From the NCBI GenBank assembly GCA_002104895.1, contig MCFG01000145.1, positions 62,001 through 126,000 on the forward strand: DNA of 64,000 bases, read 5' to 3'. Below are positions 1-18,330 of this stretch, in pieces. Made by a program: the position numbers and the translations under genes. The notes under the pieces were generated by a model. That model did not search any database and had not been told where the DNA came from. It worked only from the letters and a program-made list of their open reading frames with translations. The stretch's first letter is position 1, and every line of letters begins with the position of its first letter. The DNA is from Anaeromyces robustus (lineage: Eukaryota > Neocallimastigomycota > Neocallimastigomycetes > Neocallimastigales > Neocallimastigaceae).

Positions 1-715
1 TTACTCTATATATATAAAATTGAAGTATTATTATAAATATATTAATTATCAAAAATTAAAGTTTAATTATGGTTTAAACCTACCTTTACGAAATCAATAG
101 CTCTTTTTGAAAAATCACAACAATTTATAAAAATATTTGGATTTAATTGTATTAAAGGAAAAACAAAATTACCGACACCACATCCAACCTCTTGTTATTA
201 TTATAATTAAAATGATATATTAATAATATAAATGTATAAAAATATAAATTGTTATATTAATTATATTAATATCAAATTAATATAATTAAGAAAATAAAAG
301 AAAATTATTGATAATTATAATTTCATTTTTAAAATCTTATAAATTAAAGTTAATTATACCTAATAATTTTTTTTTTTCACCATTATCTTTTAGTTCTTCA
401 AATTCTCGATCAGTCCAATGTCTATCTTTGAAGAAATTCACAGTATTTCTTTTATAAAAACTAATAAAAAATAAATTAAAAATTGAAATTCATATAGTAA
501 TAGGAATAATAAAAATAACAATTTTAGAAAATTTAAAATTACATATCCCAATTTCTTGCTGCTTCATTTTTATATTTATTTTTAAAGAAATCATTCATTG
601 GCTCATTATTCTTTTTGATTATTTCTGTTGATTTTAAATATTTTTCAACTTCTATGTCTTTTGGTATTGAATTTTCATTAATTATTTCTTTTTTATTTGA
701 CGATGAATTATTCAT
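1..715 (-). CDS. METTL6: METTL6-like tRNA N3-methylcytidine methyltransferase, 5' part (cut by window edge)
   Basis: Family role: SAM-dependent methylation of C32 in the tRNA anticodon loop (METTL2/6/8, yeast Trm140). Coding exons read on the minus strand are 543-715, about 361-460, 84-190 and probably 1-5, with GT..AG introns. Exon 1 ends ..AARNWDI, exon 2 reads [20 protein letters not shown], the family signature, and exon 3 gives the SAM-binding EVGCGVGN motif followed by a [12 protein letters not shown] stretch. The RAIxxVK form is closer to METTL6 than to METTL2. The ATG at 715 is the only in-frame start before the AT-rich upstream DNA. It is divergent from MSH2, with about 1.3 kb between the start codons. 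The C-terminal two thirds lie outside the window. The family is certain; the METTL6 subgroup is likely. Confidence 0.88.
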
Positions 716-1470
716 GATTTTTAATTATTATTCTCGGATTCTTTATTTAATAAATTTAATAATTTTTTTTTAAATTTTTAAAAATTTTAATTTTTGTTTT
801 TTTTAAATACCAAAACTTTAATATATATTTTAGTTTTTATTCAAATAATATATAAAAATTTAATATATCATTATATTAAATGAATACATTAATACATTAA
901 GTATTAATATAGAACTATATTATAAAAATATAATTAGTATATAATTATATTATTAAAAATACATTTAGTATTAATATAAATATATTAAAAGAATACATTT
1001 GATATTAATATATTAATTTTAAAATACCCAGTCCTAAATTTTTATATATATTTATAATATTAATAAAAAAAAAAAAAAAAAAAACTTAATTATTATTAAA
1101 AGGATGTTTGTTATTAATATATTTATAATAATTAATTAAATTTTTTATATACAAAGACAAGTAATTTTTTGTAATGAAATAAAACAAGTAATTATTAATA
1201 TATTACGTTGAAAAAATATTAATTGGAAGTTATAAATGTATGCTTAGTATAATTAATATTGCTACCTATTACAACTTTACATTATACTAAGATTAATATA
1301 ATATAACGTGTTCTTTCCAAGGTGGATTAATATTTTATAGATAATTTTAATTATTTGAAATAGTTATGAAAAATTATATTAATTATTAATTATGATTGGT
1401 TAAAAAAGGAAAAATACAGTTTATTGTCTGCTTAATCAAAAATTTAATTATTAAAATTTTAAAAAAATAA

Positions 1471-1525
<55 letters not shown>

Positions 1526-1537
1526 ATGAATAAAAGA

Positions 1538-1597
<60 letters not shown>

Positions 1598-2044
1598 ATG
1601 CTTATATATTATAGATTAATACTGATTTTATTAAACTTAATATAAAATATATAGAAAAATTTGTGCCAGGTAATTTAAGATTTTTTTTATTATTTCTTTT
1701 TGAAGTATTCTGTATTATTTTTAATTTCAGAAATTTAATTTTTAATTTTAAAAGAATAATTTTAAAATAGTTATGTTAAATTAAATTATTAAATTGTATA
1801 ATTTCAGAATATATTTTATAAAATATTTAAATTTTCATTTTATGCTTTATTTAAAAAATATATAATTTTATAATTATATTTAATATATATATAGTATTTA
1901 ATATATAATATTTAATATTTAATATTATTATACTTTAATTGAGTGTACTGGTGTTTTTTTTTCTTTTTTAATATTTATTCAAATTGCAATTGTTATTTTA
2001 AATAATTATATATAATAAATAAAAAAGAATAAAAGTATATAAAA
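716..2044. other. Divergent intergenic region METTL6-like/MSH2
   Basis: No gene is seen. It holds an A-run near 1066-1083 and a long (TAAA)n tract at about 1466-1600, interrupted once near 1527-1540. Both flanking genes start here, so promoters must lie within, but no motif can be singled out against the AT background. Confidence 0.6.
1466..1600. repeat. (TAAA)n microsatellite
   Basis: About 130 bp of nearly uninterrupted TAAA units, broken by a short TGAATAAAAGATTA-like segment. Similar tracts recur across the intergenic DNA of the window. Confidence 0.9.
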
Positions 2045-7517
<5,473 letters not shown>

Positions 7518-7782
7518 TGTAATAATTTTGTTGATATAATAATATTAATTATAATAGTTATTATTTTATTTTATTTTATTTAATATTTTATTATATTAAA
7601 TATATAATAAGAAATATAATTAATGATTTTTAAATCTTGTTTTTTTTTTTTTTTTTCTTTTAAATAAAATATGTAATATAAATTATAATAAAACCATTAG
7701 TATATTTTTTTTTATAATCAAATTGATATGATAATATTTTTTTTAAATATTAAAAAAAGACCAAATTTATAAATTCTAATAT

Positions 7783-8200
7783 CTTTCAATATTAAAGTAT
7801 TTATATAATTTATTGTTAATATTTTTATATGTAGAAAAAAATTTGTAATATTTATAATAACAAAAAAAGTTTTTTCTTTCTTTTTTTTGATTATTTTTAT
7901 AAGATTATATAATAATAAAAGTTTCTTTCAATATTAAAGAATTTATAATAATTTATTGTTAATATTTTTATATGTAGAAAAAAAATTGTAATATTTATAA
8001 TAACAAAAAAAGTTTTTTCTTTCTTTTTTTTGATTATTTTTATAAGATTATATAATAATAAAAGTTTCTTTCAATATTAAAGAATTTATAATAATTTATT
8101 GTTAATATTTTTATATGTCGAAAAAATTATGTTATATTTTATAATAATAAAAAAAGTTTTTTCTTTCTTATTTTGATTATTTTTATAAAAATAATAAATA
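7783..8200. repeat. Tandem repeat, about 2.9 copies of a 142-143 bp unit
   Basis: The landmark CTTTCAATATTAAAG begins at 7783, 7925 and 8068, giving periods of 142 and 143 bp. Each unit also holds TTTATTGTTAATATTTTTAT, then an AAAAAAAGTTTTTTCTTTCTT block and GATTATTTTTATAA. The third copy has more differences and fades near 8200. Confidence 0.92.
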
Positions 8201-8253
8201 TATGGGTTATTAGATAAAAAAATAAATAAATATAAAAGTTATTAGATAAATAA

Positions 8254-8284
<31 letters not shown>

Positions 8285-10039
8285 GTAAATAAATAATTAA
8301 TAAATAAATAAATGAAACCAATAATATATAATATTGGGTATAATATTAAAATACAAAAACCATATTATTTAATAACTTAAAAACACAAAATATTTTTGTT
8401 ACATTAATTGTAATTTATTATGAATATATAATAATATATATTCAATATAAATTTTCATTATTATTTTACATTAGTTTATTATTTTACATCATTTATTATT
8501 TTATATTAGTATTACATTTTCTTTGACACTATTTTTATTAATAGTATTATATAATATTAATAGTATTATATAATATTATTCATTATTGTTAATATTATTG
8601 TGCTATTTGTTACATCTTTTTTTCTGAATTTGTATTTTTTATAAAAACTTTAAACTGAAACTTTAATTTATAAATGTACATTTAAAATTTTATATTGTAT
8701 GAATTTTAATATTGTTTTAATATATATAATATATATAATATAATATCATATAATATAATATGTATATTATATATGCAAAAAATTTGGTTATTTTTTAAAA
8801 AGAAATATCTTTTAATATAACCAAAACAAGATATAATTAATTATTATAAAAATTATATATATTATATATTGATATATATTATAATAATATGTATAATATA
8901 ATATTTAATATATTGTTAAAATTCATTTAGTTTTAATAATTAGGTCAACTTTATTAATATATTTATGATAAAAAGTTACAAATAACCCATGCTTTTATAT
9001 TAATATAATGTGGCTTATACATTAAATTTTAATACATTACATTTAAATAAATAATTAAAATATATATAATAATTATAATATGTATTATGCTCTAATATAT
9101 TATATAAATAAAAAATATATTCAATTTCAACAATTACAATTTCTTTAGACAATTTCGTTCAATCTAGTTTAAATAAATAATTTTACCCATAGTAAGTATA
9201 GTAAAAAGATTTTTTTAAATAGATTTATTTTATATCTAATATTTTTTATTATTATTTATTGTTGTAATATATATTTCGTCCACTTTTAAAAAAAAGAGAA
9301 GATAAATATAACAACAATAAGTGAAATATTTAAAATAGATTTGATGATTAATTATATAATAATAATAATTAATTAAATAAAACAATAAATATTAACTATT
9401 CATTTTTATAATTATCAATAATTAATCTGCTAAAATAATAAAAAAAATCAACAAGATTATTAAAAAACGGCAAATTATATTATGGAATATTTATTTAAAA
9501 TTATTTAGGATTATTAATTAATAAACAGTAAAATAATTATTAATCATTAAATCGAATTAATAAATCAAATAATAATTAATATAAATTATTAAATTAAAAT
9601 ATAAAATATTAAAAATTATATTATTAAAATATTATTTATATTTTAATATATTTTTTTAATTGTTTTTTTTTAAATTTTGAAAATAAGTAAGTAAAAAATA
9701 AGTAAATAAATTAAATAAATATATAATAATAAAAATATTTTATAATATAATTATATATATTGAAATATAATAATTATATATATTGGAATACATATGATCT
9801 TATATATGTCATCAAATTATTATATTATTTTACCGCTTTAATTTTATCCTTTTTTAATATTAGGTAACGAACAATTTTTTTTATTAATTGAAAATTAGTA
9901 TATATTAATTTATTTTAATATATATCATAAATGAAAATATATAATTAAAAAAAAATTTTTATTTATAAATAAGAAAATAAATATTTATACTTTAGCCAAT
10001 AAGAATAAATAAAGATGAATAGAAATTACGAAAATCTAA

Positions 10040-10148
10040 ATAAATAAATAGATAAGTAAGTAAATAAATAAAATATGAATAATAAATAAATAAATAAATA
10101 TAATAAATAAATAAATATATATAAATAAATAAATAAATAAATAAATAA
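10040..10148. repeat. (TAAA)n microsatellite
   Basis: Imperfect TAAA units with TAAG and TATAAA interruptions. Another tract of the same kind is at about 8240-8312. Confidence 0.85.
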
Positions 10149-10218
10149 CTATATTATTTTTATATATTAAATAATGTTTAAAAAAAAAAAATAAACATTT
10201 TTTTATAAAAAGGCTGCT

Positions 10219-10300
10219 ATATACATACATATCTACATACATACATACATATCTACATACCATACATCCATACATATCTACATACCATACATCCATACAT
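10219..10300. repeat. TACA/ATCTACATAC minisatellite
   Basis: Repeated units of ATACATATCTACATACCATACATCC type, a compound of TACA tetranucleotides with ATC interruptions. The last two units are near-identical. Confidence 0.85.
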
Positions 10301-10831
10301 TATATAATATTGTTAATATATTATATATTAATTAAAATAATAAAAATACCATAGACAAAACAATGGTAATTATTATATTTTAATATTTTTTTATAGAATT
10401 TTTTTTATTGTATAAATAATAAAAAGTTATTTAATATTTTTTATTTTTATTTTATTTTATTTTATTTTATTTTTTTTTTTTTTTTCATTTGTAAAAAAAA
10501 CTAATAAAAAATTCTTTAAAAAGAAATGAAATATTTATTTATTCATTTTAAAGATTCATAAATTAAATACTTAATTTTTTTATCAAAGTAAAAGAATAAA
10601 GTTTAAAATAATAGATATACAGAATGAAATTGAATTAAGTAAAAGTAATTGTTAAGAATTGATAAATTAAAAAATAAGTAAATTAAAACTTATTGTACTA
10701 TTTTTAACAATATTAATAATAAAAATTAAATAATTTAAAATTTTAAATATAATAAAAAATAAAAAAAGTACAGAGGAAAGAAAAATACAAGAAAAAAAAA
10801 GCAAAAAAAAAAAAAATAAATAAAAGCAAAG

Positions 10832-10872
<41 letters not shown>

Positions 10873-13732
10873 AAAGAACAACATAAAAATATTTAAGACT
10901 AAAAATAAAAAACTTAAAAAATAGGTCAAATAAAAAAAAAAAGTAAAAGTAAAACAGTAATAAATAGAAATATAAAAGAAAAATATAAAAAAAAAAATAT
11001 AAATATAAATATAAATATAAATAAAATATAACAAAAAATATAAATATGAATATAATTATAAATATAAATAATTAAAAAACAATAAATAATAAAATAAAAA
11101 TAAAGTCAAATAAAATTCAATATAATACATAAAATGAAATAAATTAATTCAATAAAGTATAAATAAATAAGTAATAAATAAAAATAAAAAAAAAAAGTAA
11201 TTGTATATATTTGTAAATTCGTCACAAGAATTGGAATTCAAATGTATATATTTCAAAAAAATAAATTACTATCAGAATTTATTATATTAAAATAAAATAT
11301 TTCTTTAAAAACTAAAATAAATATATATAAATAATATTTTTTACTATACTACAGAAAGTAATATATCTTATAACAAAATTTTATAATTAGAATATAAGAC
11401 AAAATTTCTGCATATTTTAAAAATAAATAACAAAGTTAAAATATAACAAGATAATTATAAATTTATGCATTTATTACTATATATTTCAAACAATAATTAT
11501 TTTTATTATAATATATTTTATTATAAACCAATTTAAAAAAAATCAAATTTTTTTTAGAAATTTTGAATATTAAAATATTGATATTTTATGAGTTAAATAA
11601 AAACAATAAAAATTAAAATATTTAAAGTTATAATAAATATTAAAAGTTGATAAAAAGAATTTTAATATTTTCTATATATCAATTAAAAATTATTAAGTAT
11701 TTACAAAAAATTGAAGAATAATATTTTATTCAGAACAGTATTAAATTTGGGCTTTTTTTCCCCTTACTTTAACTTTTTTCTTGAAAATCTTAAATAAGTA
11801 AGTATTACATTTTTATATAAGTCAATAAATAAAATACAGGATAGAATAGAAAAATAATATAAAACATAAACAAATAGAAAGTATAATTTTTTGCATATTA
11901 AATACAATCCAATACATAACTAAGTCTAATAATATCAAAGCAAAAAATATTAATAATGAACTCGAAACAATCTTTTTTTATAATTACTAATAATTAAACC
12001 AAAAGTTAATAATGATTATATAATTATGCATTATAAAAATAAAGTTTTTAAGTGTTACATCAAAACAATATAAGAATTATATGCAAAAATACATCCGCAC
12101 AAAATTTTCAGTAATAATATGATTGTTATTTATTAATATTATAAATATAAAATAAAAATCATATTTATTTATGTTAAAATATCAAAAAAAAAAAAAAAAG
12201 TATAAATATTGTCATACATAATAATATAGTTGTATTACACTGTAATAATGTATAATGTAATACAACATTATTAAAGTTATTAATATATTACAATATAATT
12301 TAAATATATTACATTGATAATTTAAAAAGTCATATATTAATGAATTATACAATTATATATTAATATATTGATTTGATAAATATAATTTAAAAATTTCCTT
12401 TTAAAGTTTTTATTTACAACTTTATTAAATATTAAAATTTAATTAAAAAAATAAATAGAATAATATATTATTTATATATTAGAATATATATACAATAAAT
12501 ATAAAAATACAATATAATTTATTCAGTAATAGTATTAATATATTGTTATAATATATTAATAAGATGTATAAAAGCACTATATATATAGTTGTTAATGAAT
12601 ACATAAATAAATATACTAGTATTAATAAATAAATAAATAATTTATTAATAAATAAATAAATAAAATACATATACATATATTAATGTTGCTGATTTATCAA
12701 ATATTAATTGATTATTATTTATAAATTAATAAAAATAATATAAATATTAATTAATTGGTTAATATATTAATATTCAATAAATATATTTAAAATAATACAG
12801 AATAGAATAAAAGTAGGATAATATAAAATAAAGATATATATAGAATTATATAAATATATTACAGAAAAAAAAAAAAAAACAATAAAATAAATATATAATA
12901 ATATAAAATCATAATATAACAAGGTCAAAAATGTTAATATAATTAATATATTAAAACTAAATCAATTTATTTACACTATTAATAACTTTAAATATTAGTA
13001 TTTTTTTCATTTAAATAATAACAATAAAAAATTTTTAAAATTTAATATGTGTAATTTTTTTTATTATAAAAAGAAAAGAAATAGTTTAAGAAAGTTAAGT
13101 TTTGTTTTTACATTTTTTCCATGAAAATTTTAAAAATAAATAATCTATTAAATTGAAATAAATTTATATATTTACATAGTATACCATTGTAATTTTAATA
13201 GATGATAAAAAGGAAATAAAAAATTTATATTTAATAATTAAATCAGAAAAAATTCTATTATTCGAATTATTAAAAAATAATAATACCATTATTGATATTA
13301 AATAATAGATTTATAGATTTATTAATAAGAACTATATATAATAAAATACAAATATATATTCGTGTTTATAAAATAAAAATAAAAACAAACAAACAAACTA
13401 ACAAACGAACAAACAAAAAAAAAAAACTAAAAAAAAATTGAAAAAAAATCAAATAAATTCCGAGTTCATATTTTGAAATATTTAAATGATTTAAATGAAT
13501 TAAATGAATTAAATGTTCAATTAATAAAGTAAATATTTTATAAAGTAACAAAATTGATATTTTTTCTATAGTTTTTTTTTATCCTGTATGATATTTTATT
13601 GAAGAAAATAATAATTAGAAATAATAATAATCAAATTAATGTAAATTTATCTATTAAAATTTATTCACTGAATATTAAATAATTTTTTTATAACTTTACT
13701 GATATAAAAGTAAAAAAAAAAAATATTATAAA

Positions 13733-16135
13733 ATGAGTCAACCAAGAATAGTAGCGTTAGTAAATGGTGAATTTAATGATGGAAATCTTACTGGGGATAT
13801 GGGAACATCAGGTACTAATAATAATTCCATTATAAATACCAGTACAGATCCTAATGGAAACAATATACCACCATCAACAGATTCAGATAACAAAGTTGAT
13901 GTTGGTGTAATTCAACAAACTTATGAAACTATTTATTCAACTTCTATTTCTCCAACTTCTACTACTGATGTTCAACCAACAATTGGACAAGTAAGTATGA
14001 CTTCTCAAATTACTAAACGTCCTACTAATCCTACTAATACAAACTTTGATAAAACACTTGAACCTACTAAAAAATCACCATCATTATCGATAATACTTGG
14101 AATAGGTTCAATAGCAGCATTATTAATAATTGCATTAATATTGTTTATGTTTCTTAAGAAACGTAAAAGAAATAATAACAATGTTTTAGATAATAAAAAA
14201 GCAGATAAATCGGAAACTGAATATCAAATTGGTTCCGAATTTCTTAAAACAGATAATCATTTAACACTTCCATTTGGTGATAGTATAAGAGAATCATCAT
14301 TAACTTCTGATGTTATATCAGAATCAGTGTTTTATAAGAATAATGCAAATGTTATTGGTTCGTACGGAGAAATAATAAAAGTTGATGAAAATAATAAAAT
14401 GATTGGAGATGGTATAAATATTAAAATTGATAGTAATAACAGATATAATATAAACAATGAAATAAATAATAATAATATACTAAATTTAAATATTGATGGA
14501 AATAATGTTCCACATGCATCTTCAAAAGAGTTTTTATTAGCTGATCAGAAAACTGAGAGTAATAGTGATAATAATTATTGCTTAGATGTAAAATTTGAGA
14601 CACCTACTCTAGATATTGCTTTCCCAAAACCAACTCATAAAGCTAGTTCTTCGATTTCTGGTGGTTGGTATAATAATGAAAATTCTGAAACTAATGAAGC
14701 AAATAAAGGTAGATATTTTGTTAATAATAATTTAATGCGTCCTGAATTAGCATTAGCAGCAAATGAAATATTAAACATTGAAGGATTAAATAATGATGAA
14801 AATGAAGTAACGAAAAAAGATGGTAAAATATATCTTAAAAAGAAAGATGATTCTTTACCAAGACCAAGCTTCTCAATGAAACAAACGCCAATGTCGAACG
14901 TTTCAACTGCTGGTTCTAATTCAAGTATAGCATCATCAGATGACGTTATTAGGCATTCACCTCAAACTAATCTTACACCTAAGAAGTCTATTTTGAAAAA
15001 GAATAGTACACCAAGAAGTTATAATAAATCAAATAGATCAAATAGTGATGCTAGTAATAATACATTATCTAGAAATACTAGTATTAAGAAAGCAACTATT
15101 GGTGGCTCTTCTATTACAATGAATAAATCCAATAATAATATTAGCAGTGGTAATTTAAGTAATATGAGTACTTCAAGTAATGCCGTACTTTCTTCAAATA
15201 ATAGTATAAATGGAGAAGAACCAGAATTATCTTCTTTTCATTCTCTTAGTAGAGGTAATACGATTAATTCATCAACAACTAGTGCTAGTAATATGACAGC
15301 TGTAAGATTACCACCTGTACTTTCAGCATTCCATCATGCATTACCAACACCACCAACTCCTACGTCAGCAAGACTTTTTGGTACTGATGGTGATTATCTT
15401 TATGGTCATCCAATAAATGAAGAATTAATGGTTCCTGATATTTTAACTAATGCTATTGGTGATCGTGATGTTTATAATCAAGAAGGAAGAAATCTTGCTG
15501 GTCCTTATTGTACAATTCGTCGCAATAAAAATAGGAATCCAAGAAGATTCGGTAGTGATAATGATGATACTTTAGCAAGTCGTCCAGAACCATTAGGAAG
15601 AAAAACTTCCACTCATAGAAGAAATCGTAGTCAAGATTTTACTCATGGTAATGATAAATTGGAATACTTTAATACAAAACATTCCTATAAACAGGATGAT
15701 TTTAATGATAAAGAAAATCAACAAATTAATATCCGTAAAGATAATTATGTTAAACCGAATAGAACAACAACAAGTAATCTTCATCATTCAAAAACATTAC
15801 CAAGAAGTTATGGTAGTTCAAGAAAATATAATGATGATAATAGTATTGTATATTCAAAGAAGGTACCGAACATTCCATCTTTGGATAATCTTAAAAGTAA
15901 AATTAAACATGAAAATGAAAGCGATAATAAAGTTGGAAAGGATCGTATAAAACGTAATTCTATGGAAGCTGAAATTTTAGTTCAATTCTCTAATATACCA
16001 TTAACCTGTTTTGAAGAAGATTTATTAAAGATTTCAATTACTGACAAAGATAAATCTCAAGATATAAATTCTGTACTTTGTATATTAAAAGAAGAACGCA
16101 AACTTTTAGATCAAGTTATGTTAAAAACACCATAA
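13733..16135 (+). CDS. Single-pass membrane protein with Ser/Asn-rich tail, function unknown
   Basis: A single uninterrupted frame of 800 residues, stop TAA. Residues 1-115 are Thr/Ser/Asn/Pro-rich and would face outside. Residues about 118-140 (SIILGIGSIAALLIIALILF) form one hydrophobic helix, followed at once by the basic stop-transfer KKRKR. The remaining 660 residues are low-complexity and basic with many Ser-Asn runs, short proline motifs (LPTPPTPTSARLFG) and HRRNRSQD-like basic-Ser patches. No signal peptide is seen at the N-terminus, so an unseen upstream exon or a type III orientation is possible. The layout recalls fungal cell-surface sensors of the Mid2/Wsc kind, but no homology can be claimed. 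The ATG follows an A-rich leader and is the first in frame. Confidence 0.85.
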   Translation: MSQPRIVALVNGEFNDGNLTGDMGTSGTNNNSIINTSTDPNGNNIPPSTDSDNKVDVGVIQQTYETIYSTSISPTSTTDVQPTIGQVSMTSQITKRPTNPTNTNFDKTLEPTKKSPSLSIILGIGSIAALLIIALILFMFLKKRKRNNNNVLDNKKADKSETEYQIGSEFLKTDNHLTLPFGDSIRESSLTSDVISESVFYKNNANVIGSYGEIIKVDENNKMIGDGINIKIDSNNRYNINNEINNNNILNLNIDGNNVPHASSKEFLLADQKTESNSDNNYCLDVKFETPTLDIAFPKPTHKASSSISGGWYNNENSETNEANKGRYFVNNNLMRPELALAANEILNIEGLNNDENEVTKKDGKIYLKKKDDSLPRPSFSMKQTPMSNVSTAGSNSSIASSDDVIRHSPQTNLTPKKSILKKNSTPRSYNKSNRSNSDASNNTLSRNTSIKKATIGGSSITMNKSNNNISSGNLSNMSTSSNAVLSSNNSINGEEPELSSFHSLSRGNTINSSTTSASNMTAVRLPPVLSAFHHALPTPPTPTSARLFGTDGDYLYGHPINEELMVPDILTNAIGDRDVYNQEGRNLAGPYCTIRRNKNRNPRRFGSDNDDTLASRPEPLGRKTSTHRRNRSQDFTHGNDKLEYFNTKHSYKQDDFNDKENQQINIRKDNYVKPNRTTTSNLHHSKTLPRSYGSSRKYNDDNSIVYSKKVPNIPSLDNLKSKIKHENESDNKVGKDRIKRNSMEAEILVQFSNIPLTCFEEDLLKISITDKDKSQDINSVLCILKEERKLLDQVMLKTP

Positions 16136-17486
16136 TAATAAATCTTTATGCATTTTCATTTTATTCATTGTTATAATTTATTTCATCTATATATTATGCG
16201 TGATAATATTATATATCATTTTATTATAAAAAGGAAAAAAAAAAAATTTTTTTTTTATTCTTTTTATAGCTCAAAACAAATAATAAGTTAATCTTTCATT
16301 TTACTAATTTATTTATATATTTTATTTTTTTCTTATTGTATTTATTTTAAATATATTAAAGAATATTTAATGTAACAGTAATAAATATCATAGAGGAAAA
16401 TTTATTAATTTTATTAAATAAATTAATAATATAATAGATAATAATATTTGTAGTAATAAATAAATATATATAAATATTTGCGTATATATAAATAAATTGA
16501 AAAAAAAAATATAGAATAATATATATACAAAATAAAAATTATTTTATTTTGTTATTTTGTTATTTTTATTTTTTTTTTTTCTTTTTTAAAAAAATAAATT
16601 TATATATAATATATACAATATATATAATAATTAATTACATTATAAATATACAATCATTATACGAAATAAATAACGTTAAGCAATCAAACAAAGAAATAAA
16701 TAAATAAAGTAAAAAAAAAAAATACATAAAAAAAAAATACATTAAAAAAAAAATTAAAGAAAAAATTTTATATAAAATAATATATTATTATTTACATTAT
16801 TATTTTTATACTTTATTTTTTATTCATTATTGTTATAGTTTTTTTAAAAGAGTAAATATTTATAATAATAATTCTGATTTAATGTACTTATTCTTGAGGT
16901 TTGACTAAATTATTGAAGATAAATCACTGGTAATACCATATGTGCTTGGTTGAAGATTATGAAGATAATATATATTGTTTATTGCTTATTTTTTTTAGAT
17001 AGAAATTTTTTCTTTTAATCTATTTTATTTATGTACTTAATCTAAATGTATTAATAACGATTTTATATTATAAATAACGATTTTATTATAAATAAAAACA
17101 TGGAAATGTATTCTCTTCCTTTAGTCTAAAAAAAAAAAAAAAAAAAAAAAAAATATTGCTTATTGCTTAATGCTTTCCTTGACGGGCGTTATATATTTGA
17201 AAAACTTAATATTGATGTGAAATGGAAACATTGACATGAATGGGAGAGGTTAGAAGTTTTAACTTCTTTCCTTTTGTTAATTTAATATTTTTAATTTAAC
17301 TAATATCAGTAATATATTTTATTATTTTCTTTTGTATCTTTTATTAGTTTTATTTATTTTACATTGTATATTCCTTATTTTAATGAAATCTATATTTTAT
17401 ATGTATGTTTTAATTTAAATTAATTATTTTAAATAAAAGATTAATCCTAGTCTAAAAAAAAAAAAAAATTTCTGATTTTTTACTTT

Positions 17487-17521
<35 letters not shown>

Positions 17522-18330
17522 TTTCTGTTACTTTTTATTTAACAATTATAATAAAAATCTATATGAAATTATATATATTTATTTAAAATGTTTTTATATT
17601 ATAATTAAATTTAAAAGTTAATATTTTTAAATATATATATATGTTAATATTAAAAGTTGATCTTTATTCAAAATAGAAATAAAATATAAGATTTTGTAAA
17701 AATTTTATATATATATTTATACCAATGAAAGTTTATATTATTAATACTAAAAATTTGAAATAATTTTTTTTTTCTAAATAAATAAATACTTTTATTTATC
17801 TATATGAATCTATAATTTTTTATGAAACTATTTAAATATATAAAATATAAAGTTGTATCAAAAATTAATGTTTTATTAAAATAATTTTTAAATATAAGCT
17901 TTGTTTAATTAATTTTTATACTTTGGTAAAGAATGTCAAAAAAGGAGGAATATTATTATTATTTTAATATAGAATATAGAATATTATAAAGTTTAATATA
18001 CTTTAATATTTCAAAAAATATACTTTTTTTTTAAATTTATAGTCAAAAAATAGTTGGCATTTAAATAAACTTTTAACATAATATAGAATATTAATTTTAC
18101 TAAATAAGTAGTAATAATATATCATAATTAAAGTAAAAAGTTTTTTTTTTTTTTTTTTAAACTTATAAGTAAAAAAAAAGTATAAATAGAGAGATATTTA
18201 TTTAAAAAAATGTTATTTTTATCATTATTTTCTATTTTTTTAAATAGAACAATAAAAGTAATAAAAAAAAAAAGAATTAATTATATTATAAAATAGAATA
18301 TTAACTAATAAATAATTAAAAAAGTTCATC
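16136..18330. other. Intergenic region, no gene recognised
   Basis: Poly-T and poly-A tracts (17128-17152, 17490-17520, 18140-18158) surround a stretch at about 16880-17290 of more mixed composition, including a GACGGGCG segment near 17180. No frame of useful length and no tRNA-like fold was recognised. Confidence 0.55.

Larger units (their letters stand above)
7485..13732. other. Long intergenic region, no gene recognised
   Basis: More than 6 kb of AT-rich DNA with stops in all frames. It contains an A-run at 7482-7515, a 142-bp tandem repeat (7783-8200), (TAAA)n tracts at about 8240-8312 and 10040-10148, a TACATACATATC array at about 10219-10300, a long A-run near 10838-10871 and an 11-bp hairpin at 12229-12266. 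Short frames here translate only microsatellite DNA. The stretches 11700-12120 and 13080-13200 have fewer homopolymers but show no coding pattern. Confidence 0.6.

Noticed and set aside
7783-8200. CRISPR-like array
   Set aside because: The units are contiguous tandem copies with no distinct spacers, in a eukaryotic genome.
12229-12266. 11-bp hairpin (GTTGTATTACA and complement)
   Set aside because: Short stems are expected by chance in DNA of this composition.
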